Positions 1 through 10,336 of a DNA stretch of 64,000 bases are shown one piece after another. The DNA is from JAOUGY01 sp963825585. GTDB taxonomy: Bacteria; Actinomycetota; Acidimicrobiia; Spongiisociales; ZC4RG35. Location of the stretch: positions 86,290 to 150,289 of the forward strand of contig CAWGTX010000005.1 of NCBI GenBank assembly GCA_963825585.1, written 5' to 3'. The notes under the pieces were generated by a model. That model searched no databases and was not told where the DNA came from. It saw only the letters and a program-made list of their open reading frames with translations. Each line of letters begins with the position of its first letter. Within the stretch, counting starts at the first letter, position 1. The position numbers and the translations under genes were made by a program.

Positions 1-2805
1 TCCCCGTCGACCCTACTCCGCACGACCGACCCGCTGCGTCTAGGGGAGCCGGGGGAGGGGAGGTGGGAGCGAGGAGCGAGGAGCGAGGACGCGGTGGACA
101 TGACTGCCCTGTCACCACCCCGGGTTGGCGTCTCCCGACGCTCACGGGCGAGGTCCGCTCGCATCTGTTCGATGATGCGGTCGATGCGCACGCCCTCGTT
201 GGTCTTTGACCCGTTCGATGACGCATGGTGAAGCGCCACCAGCTGCCACCCTTGGTTGAACACCGGGCTTCCGCTCGACCCCGGATCGGTCGGGGTGCGG
301 TAGTGGACGTAGGTCTCGCCGACGCCGGTGGCTTCGTTGTCCTGGAGCGAGATGCGCAGATCGAGGCCCTTCGGGTACCCGAGGATGTTGAGCCGGGCGT
401 CGCCTTTGAGCGACACCGGAGGTACCCGATTCGTCCGGGGTGGGGGAGTAGCGCCGTCGGGGGGTGGTGCGGCGAGTTCGAGCAAGGTGGCGTCGAGCAG
501 GTTGGGTGGTGACGTCCACACCACGCCCGCGAATCTCAGTTCCTCGGTTTCCTCGGCGGTGCCGGATCCGAGGAATGCCGCCGTGAGGGCGTCGGGTCCC
601 TGCGGGTAGGGGTATTGGGCCTGGACCTCGGGATCGTCGGAGCAGACGTGGGCGTTGGTGATGAGCAGGTGGCGACCCGCCCACTCCTCGGATATCCAGC
701 TTCCGTCGAAGAGGAAGCCGGTGCCGTCACCGTCGTACTTGTTGGGGCCGATCCGGGCCACCCCGGCGGCTCGTTCGAAGGCCTCGGTGAGCCACCGCAG
801 CGACTTGTAGCCGGTCTGTCCCCACACCTTCTCGTAGTCGCCGGCCTTCTCGGGCTGGAGACGCACGGTGGAGGTGCCGCCACCCACCTCGGCCAGGCGA
901 GCGTTGAACATGGGCAGGATCACGTCACCGGGCGGCTCTGCGTCGGTGAGCATCCACAGGTCGACCAGCTGGCGGCGGGTGCTCTGGACACCGAAGGCGT
1001 CGGTGCTGTCGAGGTAACCCTTGGCGGCTTCGATGGCGGCGGGGTTGTCGCCGATCGCCAGGTTCGCCTCGATCAGGTTGGCGTAGTCCCACGGTGCCTT
1101 TTCTTTGCGGTTGGAGATCTCTTCGAGGATCTCTCTCGCCCGGTGCTGCGCCTCGGGTGAACCGGCATGGCGATCGGCCCGGGCGATCCGCTCCCGATGG
1201 GTGAGCAGCGCCACCGCGTTGACGCCGTGCCACAGGTGGTCGCCGAGGCGTCGGCCGTAGGCGTTGGAGTAGTAGGCGAGCGACGTCTCGACGTCGTAAC
1301 GGCGTGGTTCGATCGCCGACGGTCGGGCGTTCACGTAGTACTGCTTGTACGCCCGACCGAGCAGGCCGAGGGTTTCACCAAGCTCGTTCTCGAGGTCCTC
1401 CGCCGCGGCGGCACTCGTGCCGGTGTCGGTGAGTTCGGCTTCGATCGCGGCACGCAACTCCAGGAGTCCTTCGACGGCCTCGGTGATCCGGCCGACTTCG
1501 ATGCGGGCCTGGGCGAGCTGACGTCGCACCTGGGCGTCGTCGACGGAGTGCTCCACGAATGCGGCCGCCACCCGTTCCATCCGCTCGAACCAGGCATGGC
1601 GGCGGAGCTCGGCCAGTACCCGGATGGCGGCCGACCGTTCGACGGTACGACCGGTGGAGCCGACGTCGGCCAACAGCGCATCGAGCAGCATCTCGACCCC
1701 GGCCAGGTTCCCGGCGGCGAAACGGTCCGCCAACTCGGCCGGTGAGGTGTCGTCGTCCCACCCGGGTCCGACCACCGCTTCGTCCGCCACGGTCGGGGCA
1801 TCGGTGGGGGTGGTGGCCGGTTCGGGTGGGGGACGGGTGTCCTCCGCCTGGTCGTCGTGGCGGTCGAGCCCGGCCTTCCGCCGGACGTCCTCACCGGTCG
1901 GCGCGGCCGACTGGTCCGAGTCGTGGAGGGTGGCGTGGAACTCGAGGTCGGGCACCAGCTGTTCGAGTTCGGATATCGATATCAGCTTTCCCTGCCATTC
2001 GGCGTCGACGTCGAACTCGACCTCGGAGTCGGTCAGGTCCTGTTCGAGGAGGAAGGCGAACGTCTGGAGTTCGTCGCCGGTTCGTGCCACCACCACCTTC
2101 CAGAACCGGGACGGGAATCTGGACCTTCACGGGACCGTCGTCGTCCTTGCCGGTGAACACCTTGTCGTTCTGGTCGTCGAGCACCGGGCCTGCCAGCACA
2201 CACAGGCGTTCGGCCTCGGCCTGTTCGAGGATGTAGTTCTCGAGCCTGCCCCATTCGCCCCGCAGGTTGGAACGGTTGAACACGTCGACCTGAGGTGAGC
2301 AGTTGGTGACGTGATAGGTGTCGCCGTTGGCGCGGCGCACCTCGGCGTAGGTCGCCCCCCAGGCGACGTCGTCGCGGCGGACGATGTGACCCTTGTCGAA
2401 GTTGCCCCGGTCGGCGGTGTAGAACTTGTCGGGCAGTTGCAGCCGTTTGTCGAGGCGGGGTTCGGTCACCCACTTCTCGATGTCGTTTGCGCCGAGTCCG
2501 GTCAGGCCCTTGCGGCTGTAGTCCAGGCCCGGTTCTGGTTCCTTGGCCGATGCGCTCCCATCGATGTTGGCGGCGGTGAACAGCGCCAGTCGACGGGCGG
2601 CGTGCATGACGACCGAGAAGTGCTCGTAGGCGATGACCGGGCTGCCGTCGTCGAGCAGGGCGACGAGGGAGGTGTCGGCCAGGTGCGGCATCGGCACCGG
2701 GATGCCCAGGAAGTTCTCGTCGTATCCCGTCCGGGTGTCGTAGTCGTCGTCGACGAACGGCTCGGTCATCTTCTCCGGATCGAAGCTGAGTCCGGTCTCG
2801 GTCAT
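1..2805 (-). CDS. DNA/RNA non-specific endonuclease fused to a helical region and a trypsin-like protease (frameshifted, partial)
   Basis: The first 240 or so residues are a NUC1-type DNA/RNA non-specific endonuclease, with the active-site region FDKGHIVRRDD and the downstream NxxPQ-like segment NCSPQVDVFN. Homology continues across a one-base shift near 2118, where the other frame gives the expected IPSRFWKVVVARTGDEL. Then comes about 300 residues of helical, TPR-like sequence, followed by a trypsin-like serine protease (ITNAHVC with the histidine, DATLLEL with the aspartate, DPGSSGSPVF with the serine). The start at 2805 has GGGAG nine bases upstream. After the shift the frame stays open to the window edge, so the true stop is not visible; the last 35 or so codons are low-complexity and may be non-coding. 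A stop may lie in another frame. The gene is divergent from the oxidoreductase pair. Nuclease-plus-protease fusions suggest a conflict or self-killing effector, but that role is inferred. Confidence 0.7.
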
Positions 2806-2990
2806 GCACTGATCTCCCTGCGATGGCGTCACCCCGGGTCGACTCGCACCTGGAGGAGCTTCGGTCCCGGCCACCCTACGTCCGCCAACCCGCGTCGTGC
2901 ACAGTGAAGCCCAGGGGATCGTCCGTGGCGTTGCCCGATTGTGGGCATTGGTCTCTGGTATGGCGGGCGGCGCACCACCACCCTGAAGCC

Positions 2991-5087
2991 ATGGGCGCCG
3001 CGTCCGATCCCGAGGTGAGTTCCCGGGTGACCGGTCATCCTGTACTGGCCGACCCCGCCCCGGTCGCCTCCGTGACCGTCTTCTGGCAGGACCGCCTCTT
3101 GGCTGCCCACCAAGGCGAGGTCATCTCGACGGCGCTGATGGCAGCCGGTGTGGATGTGTTCGGTCGCCACCCCCGTGACGGCGCCCCGCTCGGCCTGTTC
3201 TGCGCCAACGGTCAGTGCGGCTCGTGTGTGGTGATCGCCGACGGGGTGCCGGTGAAGGCCTGCATGACGCCGGTCTCCGACCGGATGCACCTGCGACCGG
3301 CCGACTCCCTACCCGAGCTGCCCGTCGATGACGAGCCGGCCCAGCTTGGGACCACCAGGGTTCGACCCGTCGAGGTGCTGGTGATCGGCGCCGGACCGGC
3401 CGGGCTGGCGGCAGCCATCGAGTTGGGTGCCGCCGGAGTGGACACGTTGCTGGTCGACGACAAGGACCGTCCCGGTGGGAAGCTCGTTCTGCAGACCCAC
3501 AAGTTCTTCGGTTCCCACCGCCTCACCGGGGCGGGTGTACGCGGGGTGTCGATCGCCGCCGAACTGGCCGCCAACGTCGCCGGGTTCCCGTCGGTGCAGC
3601 TGTGGACCTCGGCAACGGCGGTGGGGGTGTTCGCCGATCGCCGTATCGGGGTGGTGCGCCACGGCGGCTATTGGCTGATCGAACCGCGGGTGGTGCTGGT
3701 GACGACCGGGGCGCGGGAACGACAGCTCTGCTTCGCCGGTGCCACGCTCCCGGGGGTGGTGGGGGCCGGCGCCTTCCAAACCCTGGTCAATCGCGATCGG
3801 GTGCTCCCCTGGCGCAGGGTGCTGGTGGTGGGATCGGGCAACGTCGGGTTGATCGCGGCGTATCACGCCCTTCAGGCGGGGGCGGAGGTGGTGGGGGTGG
3901 TCGAGGTCACCCCCCGGGTGGGTGGCTACCGGGTCCACGCCGACAGGCTGCGCCGACTGGGGGTTCCGATCCATCTCGGTCACACGGTGTTGGCCGCGCA
4001 CGGCACCGACCGGGTGGAGGCGGTCACGGTAGCGGCCGTCGACGGCGACGCCCGGCCGCGGGCCGGCACCGAGCGCAGCTTCGCCGTGGATGCGGTGTTG
4101 GTGGCGGCCGGTCTCGCCCCCCTCGACGAGCTCCTGGTCCAGGCGGAGTCCTGTGGGATGACGGTGTTCTCGGCCGGCGACGCCGGTCAGGTGTCGGAGG
4201 CCTCGGCCGCCGCCTGCGACGGACGCCTCGCCGCTCGTCGCATCATCGAGGTGCTGGGCCGGTCCCCAGCTCCGGATCCCGACGGGTGGGGCGGGTTGCT
4301 GGCGGCGTTGCGGGCTCGGCCCGGTCCGGTTCACCCCCGCCAGCCCATCGACGACGGCTGGGAGGTGTTCCCGGTGTTGCGCTGCACCGAGGAGATCCCC
4401 TGCGACCCGTGCGCCTCGGTGTGCCGTCGCCAGGCCATCCGCCTCGAGGGTGACCCACTTCGGGGTGTCCCCCGCTTCGTCGGGGAGGACTGCACCGCCT
4501 GCATGCGTTGTGTGGCTTCGTGCCCCGGCCAGGCGATCACGGTGGTCGACCGCCGCGCCGACCCCGACCGGCCGCTGGTGACCGTCCCCTGTGAGCTGGG
4601 CACGGTGGAGGCGGGCGAGTGGGTGGTGGCGGTCGACGACCTCGGGGCCCGGTTGGGGACGGTCCAGGTCGTGCGGGTGCTCGACCGCCGGAGCCAGCAG
4701 GGCACCAGGCTGGTGCAACTGCGAGCCGGTACCGACACCGCTCCCCTCATCGCCGGGATCCGCCTCGGGCCGGCATCCGCCCAGCAGCCGGTGGAAGGGG
4801 TCGGCACCGTCATCCCGGACCAGGTGATCGTGTGCCGCTGCGAACACGTCACAGCCGGCGAGGTGCGTCACGCCATCCGTTCCGGCGTCGACGACGTCAA
4901 CGAGCTGAAGGCAATGCTGCGGGTGTGCATGGGTGCGTGTTGCGGCAAGAACTGCCCCGAGCACATCGCCCGCCTCTACGGGGAGGAGGGAATCGCGGGC
5001 GGCGAGGTCACCACCGCCACGCTGCGGCCGCTGTTCCTGGAGGTGCCACTGGGCACGCTGGCGGCCGGCTCCCGGGAGTCGACGTGA
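2991..5087 (+). CDS. FAD-dependent oxidoreductase alpha subunit with 2Fe-2S, 4Fe-4S and BFD-like domains (OoxA/HcnB-type)
   Basis: The layout is that of the large subunit of soluble amine/imino-acid dehydrogenases such as octopine/nopaline oxidase A, D-hydroxyproline dehydrogenase or HCN synthase. An N-terminal 2Fe-2S plug domain carries CANGQCGSC with a later cysteine in VKACM. A Rossmann FAD site VIGAGPAGLAAA and a second NAD(P)/FAD fold VVGSGNVGLIAA follow. A ferredoxin-like segment has DCTACMRCVASCPG and CDPCASVC. A BFD-like C-terminal domain has VCRCEHVT and CMGACCGKNCP. The start is uncertain; ATG 2991 is preferred over an upstream ATG at 2823 because homology begins near residue 15. 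The stop overlaps the GTG of the next gene, so the two subunits are translationally coupled. The substrate cannot be read from the sequence. Confidence 0.8.
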   Translation: MGAASDPEVSSRVTGHPVLADPAPVASVTVFWQDRLLAAHQGEVISTALMAAGVDVFGRHPRDGAPLGLFCANGQCGSCVVIADGVPVKACMTPVSDRMHLRPADSLPELPVDDEPAQLGTTRVRPVEVLVIGAGPAGLAAAIELGAAGVDTLLVDDKDRPGGKLVLQTHKFFGSHRLTGAGVRGVSIAAELAANVAGFPSVQLWTSATAVGVFADRRIGVVRHGGYWLIEPRVVLVTTGARERQLCFAGATLPGVVGAGAFQTLVNRDRVLPWRRVLVVGSGNVGLIAAYHALQAGAEVVGVVEVTPRVGGYRVHADRLRRLGVPIHLGHTVLAAHGTDRVEAVTVAAVDGDARPRAGTERSFAVDAVLVAAGLAPLDELLVQAESCGMTVFSAGDAGQVSEASAAACDGRLAARRIIEVLGRSPAPDPDGWGGLLAALRARPGPVHPRQPIDDGWEVFPVLRCTEEIPCDPCASVCRRQAIRLEGDPLRGVPRFVGEDCTACMRCVASCPGQAITVVDRRADPDRPLVTVPCELGTVEAGEWVVAVDDLGARLGTVQVVRVLDRRSQQGTRLVQLRAGTDTAPLIAGIRLGPASAQQPVEGVGTVIPDQVIVCRCEHVTAGEVRHAIRSGVDDVNELKAMLRVCMGACCGKNCPEHIARLYGEEGIAGGEVTTATLRPLFLEVPLGTLAAGSREST

Positions 5088-6235
5088 CCGCCGGATGCGA
5101 TGTGGCGGTGGTCGGGGCCGGATCGGTGGGCACCCCCATCGCCTTCGAGTTGGCCCGCCGGGGATTGAGGGTCGAGGTGTTCGACCCCCGTCCTTCGGTG
5201 GGAAGGGGCGAGAACCGGGCCGCCATCGGTGGGATCCGGGCCACCCACTCCGAGCCCGCCAAGGCCCGGCTGTGCCGGGAGTCGCTCGAGGTGTTCGCCG
5301 GCTGGGAAGCGGAGACCGGCGACGAGATCGACTGGCACCAGGGCGGCTACCTCTTCGTCGCCCACCGTCCCGAAGACGAGGAATCCCTGCGGCGGGTGGT
5401 GGGCGTGCAACGGGGGATGGGCCTCGACGTCGACTGGGTCGATCCCGACCGGGTGGCCGTGCTCGTCCCCGGCATCGACCGGCGGGAGCTGCGGGGAGGG
5501 ACGTTCTCGCCGGGCGATGGCACGGCGTCGCCGTTGAAGTGCGCCCACTCGTTCCGGGTCCGGGCGGAACGGGCCGGGGCGCGGTTCCATTTCGGAGTGG
5601 CGGTGACCGGTTTCACCACCCGCGGCGGACGGGTCTCCGGGGTGCGCACCGGCGACGGGGTCTGTGAGGCGAAGCTGGTGGTGAACGCCGCCGGGGCGGC
5701 TGCCGCCCGGGTGGGGGCGATGGCGGGAGTCGATCTCGACGTGACGGTCGAGGGGCACGAGGCGGGGATCACCGACCCGGTGGCCCGCTTCCTCGACCCG
5801 ATGGTGGTGGATTTGCGTCCGGGTGAGGGCTCGAAGAATCTGTACTTCTACCAGGCGCCCACCGGTCAGGTGCTGTTCGCCCTCACCCCCGACCCGCCCC
5901 AACCCGGGGCCGACCGCCGCTCCACCTCGGAGTTCCTGCCGTTGGCCTCCCACCGGCTGGTGACGGTGTTGCCCAGGCTGCGCCACCTGCGGGTGCGTCG
6001 GGTGTGGCGGGGCCTGTACCCGGTCACCCCCGACGGCTCGCCACTGCTCGGCTGGGCCGGGCCCGACGGCTTCTTCGTGGCCGCCGGCATGTGCGGGCAG
6101 GGCTTCATGCTCGGTCCCGGCATCGCCCGGCTGCTGGGACGGGTCGTCACGGGTGCCGACGACGACGCCGACCGCATGGTGCTGGCCGACCTCGACCCCA
6201 CCCGCCGCTTCCTGGGAGCAGAGCTGCTGGCCTGA
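5084..6235 (+). CDS. FAD-dependent oxidoreductase, DAO/DadA family (beta subunit of the dehydrogenase)
   Basis: This is a D-amino-acid-oxidase/sarcosine-oxidase type flavoenzyme of about 383 residues. The dinucleotide-binding site VVGAGSVGTPIAFELARRG is at the very N-terminus, and the family C-terminal FAD-contact region GLYPVTPDGSPLLG...AAGMCGQGFMLGPG is present. GTG 5084 is chosen because it overlaps the TGA of the alpha subunit (GTGA) and places the Rossmann motif at residue 8. A dedicated beta subunit next to a 2Fe-2S/4Fe-4S alpha subunit is the known arrangement of heteromeric amine or imino-acid dehydrogenases that pass electrons to the respiratory chain. Likely substrates are an N-methyl amino acid, opine or D-proline derivative, but none is proven here. 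Confidence 0.82.
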   Translation: MTAGCDVAVVGAGSVGTPIAFELARRGLRVEVFDPRPSVGRGENRAAIGGIRATHSEPAKARLCRESLEVFAGWEAETGDEIDWHQGGYLFVAHRPEDEESLRRVVGVQRGMGLDVDWVDPDRVAVLVPGIDRRELRGGTFSPGDGTASPLKCAHSFRVRAERAGARFHFGVAVTGFTTRGGRVSGVRTGDGVCEAKLVVNAAGAAAARVGAMAGVDLDVTVEGHEAGITDPVARFLDPMVVDLRPGEGSKNLYFYQAPTGQVLFALTPDPPQPGADRRSTSEFLPLASHRLVTVLPRLRHLRVRRVWRGLYPVTPDGSPLLGWAGPDGFFVAAGMCGQGFMLGPGIARLLGRVVTGADDDADRMVLADLDPTRRFLGAELLA

Positions 6236-6346
6236 GCGGCGCCCTCGATGCCGTACGGGCCGAGCGGCCCGCCGCCGAGAGAGTTCGAACGCTAGGTTTC
6301 GGGGTGCCCGAAGAACGGGGTCGATCCGACAGCGGGGAGCGAGATT

Positions 6347-6733
6347 GTGAACAGGGTGTTGTGGGTCTTGCAGATTCTGCTCGGTGTGTACTTCGTTGCG
6401 GTGGGGGTGATGCACTTCGTGGTGCCCGACGGGCTCCCCGCCCAGATGGAATGGATGTATGAACTGTCGGACTCGCTCCACCTGGTGAGCGGTGTTGCCG
6501 AGATCCTCGGTGGTCTCGGGCTGATCCTTCCCGGGTTGACCGGTATCAGACCCGAGCTCACGGCGTGGGCCGGCGCCGGGTTGGCGCTGGTGATGGTTGG
6601 CGCCCTGGTGTGGCATGTCACACGAGGCGAGTACGGCAACATCGCTTTCAACGTGGTGTTGGCCGCCCTGACGGGGTTCATTGCCTATCGCCGGTTCACC
6701 ACCGATCCGCTCCGAGCGCGAGCCGCGACCTGA
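6347..6733 (+). CDS. DoxX-like membrane protein
   Basis: A 128-residue protein with four predicted membrane segments, at about residues 3-25, 47-65, 72-90 and 98-113. Its pattern is that of the DoxX/DoxX-like family: a short first loop with HFVVPDGLP and a glycine-rich second helix EILGGLGLILPGL. The GTG start at 6347 has GGGGAG upstream. Members are small inner-membrane proteins of poorly defined function, often linked to redox or sulfur metabolism. It lies 111 bases after the dehydrogenase genes on the same strand but is not obviously coupled to them. Confidence 0.75.
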   Translation: MNRVLWVLQILLGVYFVAVGVMHFVVPDGLPAQMEWMYELSDSLHLVSGVAEILGGLGLILPGLTGIRPELTAWAGAGLALVMVGALVWHVTRGEYGNIAFNVVLAALTGFIAYRRFTTDPLRARAAT

Positions 6734-6807
6734 CCGACCCGGTCGATTGGTTTCGTCGCCCGCCGGGGGCGGCCCGTGCATGGGGTGTGCGACGCCGCGG
6801 CGCCGCC

Positions 6808-7035
6808 ATGAGCGACACCGGTGCTGCCGTCTCGGGGGCCACGGTGGCGGCACCGTGGAAGTCACCCGCCGGATCCGAGACTCCGGTGACCGCCGTCACC
6901 GAATCGACCGGCCGGGTCCGTCTCCTGACATCCGGTGGGCGCGGTACCTACACGCTCACCGTGAGCGGGGTCACCAAGACCGGCACCTTCTTCGACGGCG
7001 CCAACCGCGTTCTGACCTGGTCGATCATTCGCTGA
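6808..7035 (+). CDS. Short Ig-like domain fragment, hypothetical
   Basis: A 75-residue frame with the beta-rich pattern seen at the C-terminal ends of secreted proteases: VSGATV, a WKS turn, SGRVRLLTS and YTLTVSGVTKTGTFFDGANRV. It has no signal peptide of its own and no clear ribosome binding site. It most likely represents the tail of a lost secreted protein or a stand-alone domain. A perfect hairpin follows 25 bases after the stop, consistent with the 3' end of a real transcription unit. Confidence 0.45.
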   Translation: MSDTGAAVSGATVAAPWKSPAGSETPVTAVTESTGRVRLLTSGGRGTYTLTVSGVTKTGTFFDGANRVLTWSIIR

Positions 7036-7060
7036 CGACCGTTCCACGAGTGGCAAGCGT

Positions 7061-7082
7061 GGCCCGGCGGATCCGCCGGGCC
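7061..7082. terminator. Perfect 22-base palindrome, bidirectional terminator
   Basis: The arms GGCCCGGCGGA and TCCGCCGGGCC form an 11-bp stem. It sits between two convergent stop codons (7035 plus, 7122 minus), the expected place for a shared terminator. No T-run follows, which is common in high-GC actinobacteria. Confidence 0.65.
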
Positions 7083-7121
7083 CCGCTTCATCATGGTGGC
7101 ATCTCCGCGTCCCCGACGACG

Positions 7122-9551
7122 TCACTCCATCAGGCGCAACGTGCCGGGGAGGTTCATCTTCATCATCCTGCGCACGGTGAGCAGTGGCGCCGACACCACC
7201 GCCCCGATCCCCATCACCGCCACCATCACAATGGTCTCGGGGGCCAGCACCACAGCCAGTCCGAAGTCGGGGAGGGTCTCGGTGAGAACTCGCTGGGTGA
7301 GCCACCACACCATGGCGAGCCCGCCCGCCGTCCCGAGCAGCGTGGCGACCACGGCCACCACCAGGTTCTCTATCGAGGCCATGCGCAGCGCGGTTCGAAC
7401 CCTCACCCCGAAGGCGAACATGGTGGCGTGTTCCCTGGCGCGGGACTCCAGGTTGATGGATGCGCTGTTGAAGGCGATCAACAGCGCCAGCAGCAGCACT
7501 GCCACCACCATCACCTGGATGACGCCGACCAGGGGTGCGAAAGCGTCTCGAACCGCCTCGGTGAGCGACGTCACAGAGGTGACCGAGGTCACATGGCGGA
7601 GATCGAACAACTCCCGCTGGACCTCGGTCTCGGTCGCTCCCGGGGCGGGGAGCAGGTTGAGCCCGTTGGTGACTCCACCCAGGTTGAAGATGTCGGCGTC
7701 CTCGGCGTGCATGTACACCACGGCCCGCACCGGGTATGGATGGGTGGCAAGGACCGGCAGCGGGGTATCCAGTCGGCTGAACGTGGTGAGACCTTCCCGG
7801 TGCGGGTGGCGGAGGACAACGGTGTCGCCGACCTCCACTCCGAGGTCGCGGGCGGCCTTGTCGGTGATGATCAGTCCACCGCCTTCGCCGATCGAGCCGG
7901 TGGTGACCGAGGGCTGCCAGAAGCCATTGCGCAGATCGACCAACTCCACCAGGGCATCGAGTTCGACGTCGCCCGCCCGCAACGCCACGGGGAGACGGAG
8001 GGTCGGCTCGACCCGGTCCACCGAGTCGGCTTCTGCGATGGCGGAGATCTCGGGCGACTCGACGAGGTGGAACGTGTCGAGTCCCACGGTGATCCGTTCG
8101 GAATGTCGTGCGACAGCTTCGGCCTCGGCCGTGTCGACGGCGTCGAACATGGAGTCGGCGATGCCCCGGAAGCCAACCATCACCGTGATGGCGGCGGCCA
8201 GAGCCAGCACAGTCAGGGTGGTGCGACGCCTGTCGCGTACCAGGTCGTGGAACGGGATGAGCGTGAGCGTCGATGCGGAATGCCGCCGTCGTCCCCGTGG
8301 TGTGTGGCCGTGGTGGACGAGATGGCTCGGTCGGATCGCCTCGATCGGCGACACGCGTACCGCCTTCCACACCGGCACGGCACTGGCGAGGAGCGGCATG
8401 ACGGCCCCGACGATCGCCACTCCGATGAAGGCCTCGGGCTGGAACGACGTGTCCCACGCCGGGATCGGCACCGCCGACCGGAGCACGTTCCCCATCGCCT
8501 CGCCGATCAGCATCCCGACTCCCACGCCGAAGAGCACCCCCAGAAGCGAGATCTGCAAGGTCACCAGCAGCGGGCGGACGGCCAGCAGCCACGGGGGCAC
8601 CCCCAACGCCATCCCGATGCCGATCTGGCGGCGTTGCTGCTGGACCATCCGGTGGACCAGGTTGACGGCCGCTCCGATCGCTCCCAGCATCAACAGCGTC
8701 GCCAGTGCGTTGAACATGGCCTGGTCCTGATCGATGTCGTTGTTGAGGGCCGTGTACGACAGGTTGTCGTCCCGGGTGGAGACGGTCGCTCCCATGCCCA
8801 GGCCGGACACGGCCTGCTCCAACTCCTCGACCACCGCGGCCCTGTCGGCCCCGGCGGTGAGGGTCAGCACCAGGTTGTTGACCATGCCGGGAGCGTCCGC
8901 CACGTCCTGGGCCGTCTCGATGGTGGTGAACACGGCGGCGAATGTCGCCTCCGACATGAACATCCCACCCTCGGGGGCCACGGTGAAGAACTCGGGGGTG
9001 GTTGCGGTCGCCACATACTCCAGATCCCGATCACCGCTGACCGAGATCCGCCCTGTGTCCGGCAGGTCGTAGAAGTCGGCGAAGGTCGTTTCGATCATCG
9101 CCACCGGCTCGCCCCGGTCGGAGTCCGTCAGGGTGCGCCCACCGACCACGTGGTACCGGTTGACGTGCGGTCCGTCCCCTGAGAAGTCCGTCCCGGTCAG
9201 CTCTCCCCGCACGATGACGGGACGCCCGTTCGAGGCGGCCTCGACCTGGACGGGGAGGATCAGCCTCTCCTCGGTGTCGGCGATCAAGGCGGCATCCGCT
9301 ATCGACGATGCGGCCGCCTCCAGCTCTCCTCGTTCCGCCAGCGCGCCCACCGCCAGGTCGACCCGCAGGTCGTACATCGCCAGCATCTGGTAGCTGGCCG
9401 GGTATGACACTTCCCTCCACGCCGTGGTGGAGGTCAGCCCTGCGTAGCCACCTGTGCCGATGGCGATGACCAGGGCGATGGCGCAGACCTTCGCCAGGTG
9501 TGATCGGAGGTCACGGAACGACCATCTCAGGGTGACCGCCAGAGTGCGCAT
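7122..9551 (-). CDS. ABC transporter permease, FtsX/MacB-like
   Basis: An intact 809-residue permease. It has an N-terminal membrane helix (residues 19-40), a large extracytoplasmic domain, a three-helix FtsX-like block around residues 300-420, a second extracytoplasmic domain, and a second FtsX-like block at the C-terminus (residues 650-800). This two-block topology is typical of actinobacterial MacB/LolCDE-like exporters. GGAGG lies just upstream of ATG 9551, and the ATPase gene ends 10 bases earlier, so they form one operon. Such transporters usually move peptides, lipoproteins or antibiotics, or act as mechanotransmission devices; the cargo is unknown. Its length and absence of frameshifts show that not all of this sequence is error-prone. 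Confidence 0.9.
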   Translation of the reverse strand: MRTLAVTLRWSFRDLRSHLAKVCAIALVIAIGTGGYAGLTSTTAWREVSYPASYQMLAMYDLRVDLAVGALAERGELEAAASSIADAALIADTEERLILPVQVEAASNGRPVIVRGELTGTDFSGDGPHVNRYHVVGGRTLTDSDRGEPVAMIETTFADFYDLPDTGRISVSGDRDLEYVATATTPEFFTVAPEGGMFMSEATFAAVFTTIETAQDVADAPGMVNNLVLTLTAGADRAAVVEELEQAVSGLGMGATVSTRDDNLSYTALNNDIDQDQAMFNALATLLMLGAIGAAVNLVHRMVQQQRRQIGIGMALGVPPWLLAVRPLLVTLQISLLGVLFGVGVGMLIGEAMGNVLRSAVPIPAWDTSFQPEAFIGVAIVGAVMPLLASAVPVWKAVRVSPIEAIRPSHLVHHGHTPRGRRRHSASTLTLIPFHDLVRDRRRTTLTVLALAAAITVMVGFRGIADSMFDAVDTAEAEAVARHSERITVGLDTFHLVESPEISAIAEADSVDRVEPTLRLPVALRAGDVELDALVELVDLRNGFWQPSVTTGSIGEGGGLIITDKAARDLGVEVGDTVVLRHPHREGLTTFSRLDTPLPVLATHPYPVRAVVYMHAEDADIFNLGGVTNGLNLLPAPGATETEVQRELFDLRHVTSVTSVTSLTEAVRDAFAPLVGVIQVMVVAVLLLALLIAFNSASINLESRAREHATMFAFGVRVRTALRMASIENLVVAVVATLLGTAGGLAMVWWLTQRVLTETLPDFGLAVVLAPETIVMVAVMGIGAVVSAPLLTVRRMMKMNLPGTLRLME

Positions 9552-9561
9552 GTGGGCCTCC

Positions 9562-10260
9562 TCACCAGTGCAGATCGGTCACGGGGGCCTTGCCGCCCTT
9601 GGGCGGGCCATCTCCCACGATTCGTCCGCTCGACAGCTCGATCACCCGGTCGGCCATCCTGGAGATCTCCCGATTGTGGGTCACCACCAGCACCGCTCGT
9701 CCGGTCTTCGCCTGTTCTTCCAGGAGCTGAAGGATCTGAACCCCGGTGTGGAAGTCGAGTTCACCGGTCGGTTCGTCGCATAGGAGTACGGGATTGTGGG
9801 TGGCGAGGGCGCGAGCGATGGCCACTCGCTGTTGCTCGCCGCCCGAGAGCTCGCTCGGGAATCGGTCGGCCTTGTCGCCCAGACCCACGCTGGCCAGCAC
9901 CACATCAGGGTCGGTGCCGGAGCCGGCGGCATCCGCCCCGAACCGAACGTTCTCGTATGCGGTGAGCCCGGGGAACAGATTGAATGCCTGGAAGATGAAG
10001 CTCACCGTGTGTGCCCGAAACTCGAAGAGCTCGCGTCGCCCGGATACCGCCAGGTCGACGCCGTTCACCCGCACCGCCCCCGACGTCACAGTGTCGAGGG
10101 CGCCGAGGACGTTGAGGAGCGTGGTCTTGCCGCTCCCCGAGGGTCCGAGCACCACCACGAACTCGCCCCCGTCGACCATCAGATCCACATCTGTGAGAGC
10201 GGTGACGGCCAGCGAGCCCTCTCCGTAGCGCTTCACCACGTCCTTGAGTTCGATCAGCAT
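9562..10260 (-). CDS. ABC transporter ATP-binding protein, MacB/LolD type
   Basis: The 232-residue ATPase has all nucleotide-binding elements: Walker A GPSGSGKTT (residue about 40), Q-loop FIFQAFNLFPGL, signature LSGGEQQRVAIARAL, Walker B VLLCDEPTGELD and the H-loop VTHNR. GEL-D following the Walker B glutamate and the overall length are characteristic of the LolD/MacB branch. It precedes its permease by 10 bases on the same strand. It energises that permease from the cytoplasmic face. Confidence 0.92.
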   Translation of the reverse strand: MLIELKDVVKRYGEGSLAVTALTDVDLMVDGGEFVVVLGPSGSGKTTLLNVLGALDTVTSGAVRVNGVDLAVSGRRELFEFRAHTVSFIFQAFNLFPGLTAYENVRFGADAAGSGTDPDVVLASVGLGDKADRFPSELSGGEQQRVAIARALATHNPVLLCDEPTGELDFHTGVQILQLLEEQAKTGRAVLVVTHNREISRMADRVIELSSGRIVGDGPPKGGKAPVTDLHW

Positions 10261-10336
10261 CTGCTGTGCTCTCTTCCTGACTGCCGATCCGGCGCGCCGA
10301 CCCGGCCGATCACAACCAAGCGTGAGGCCGCTTGGC

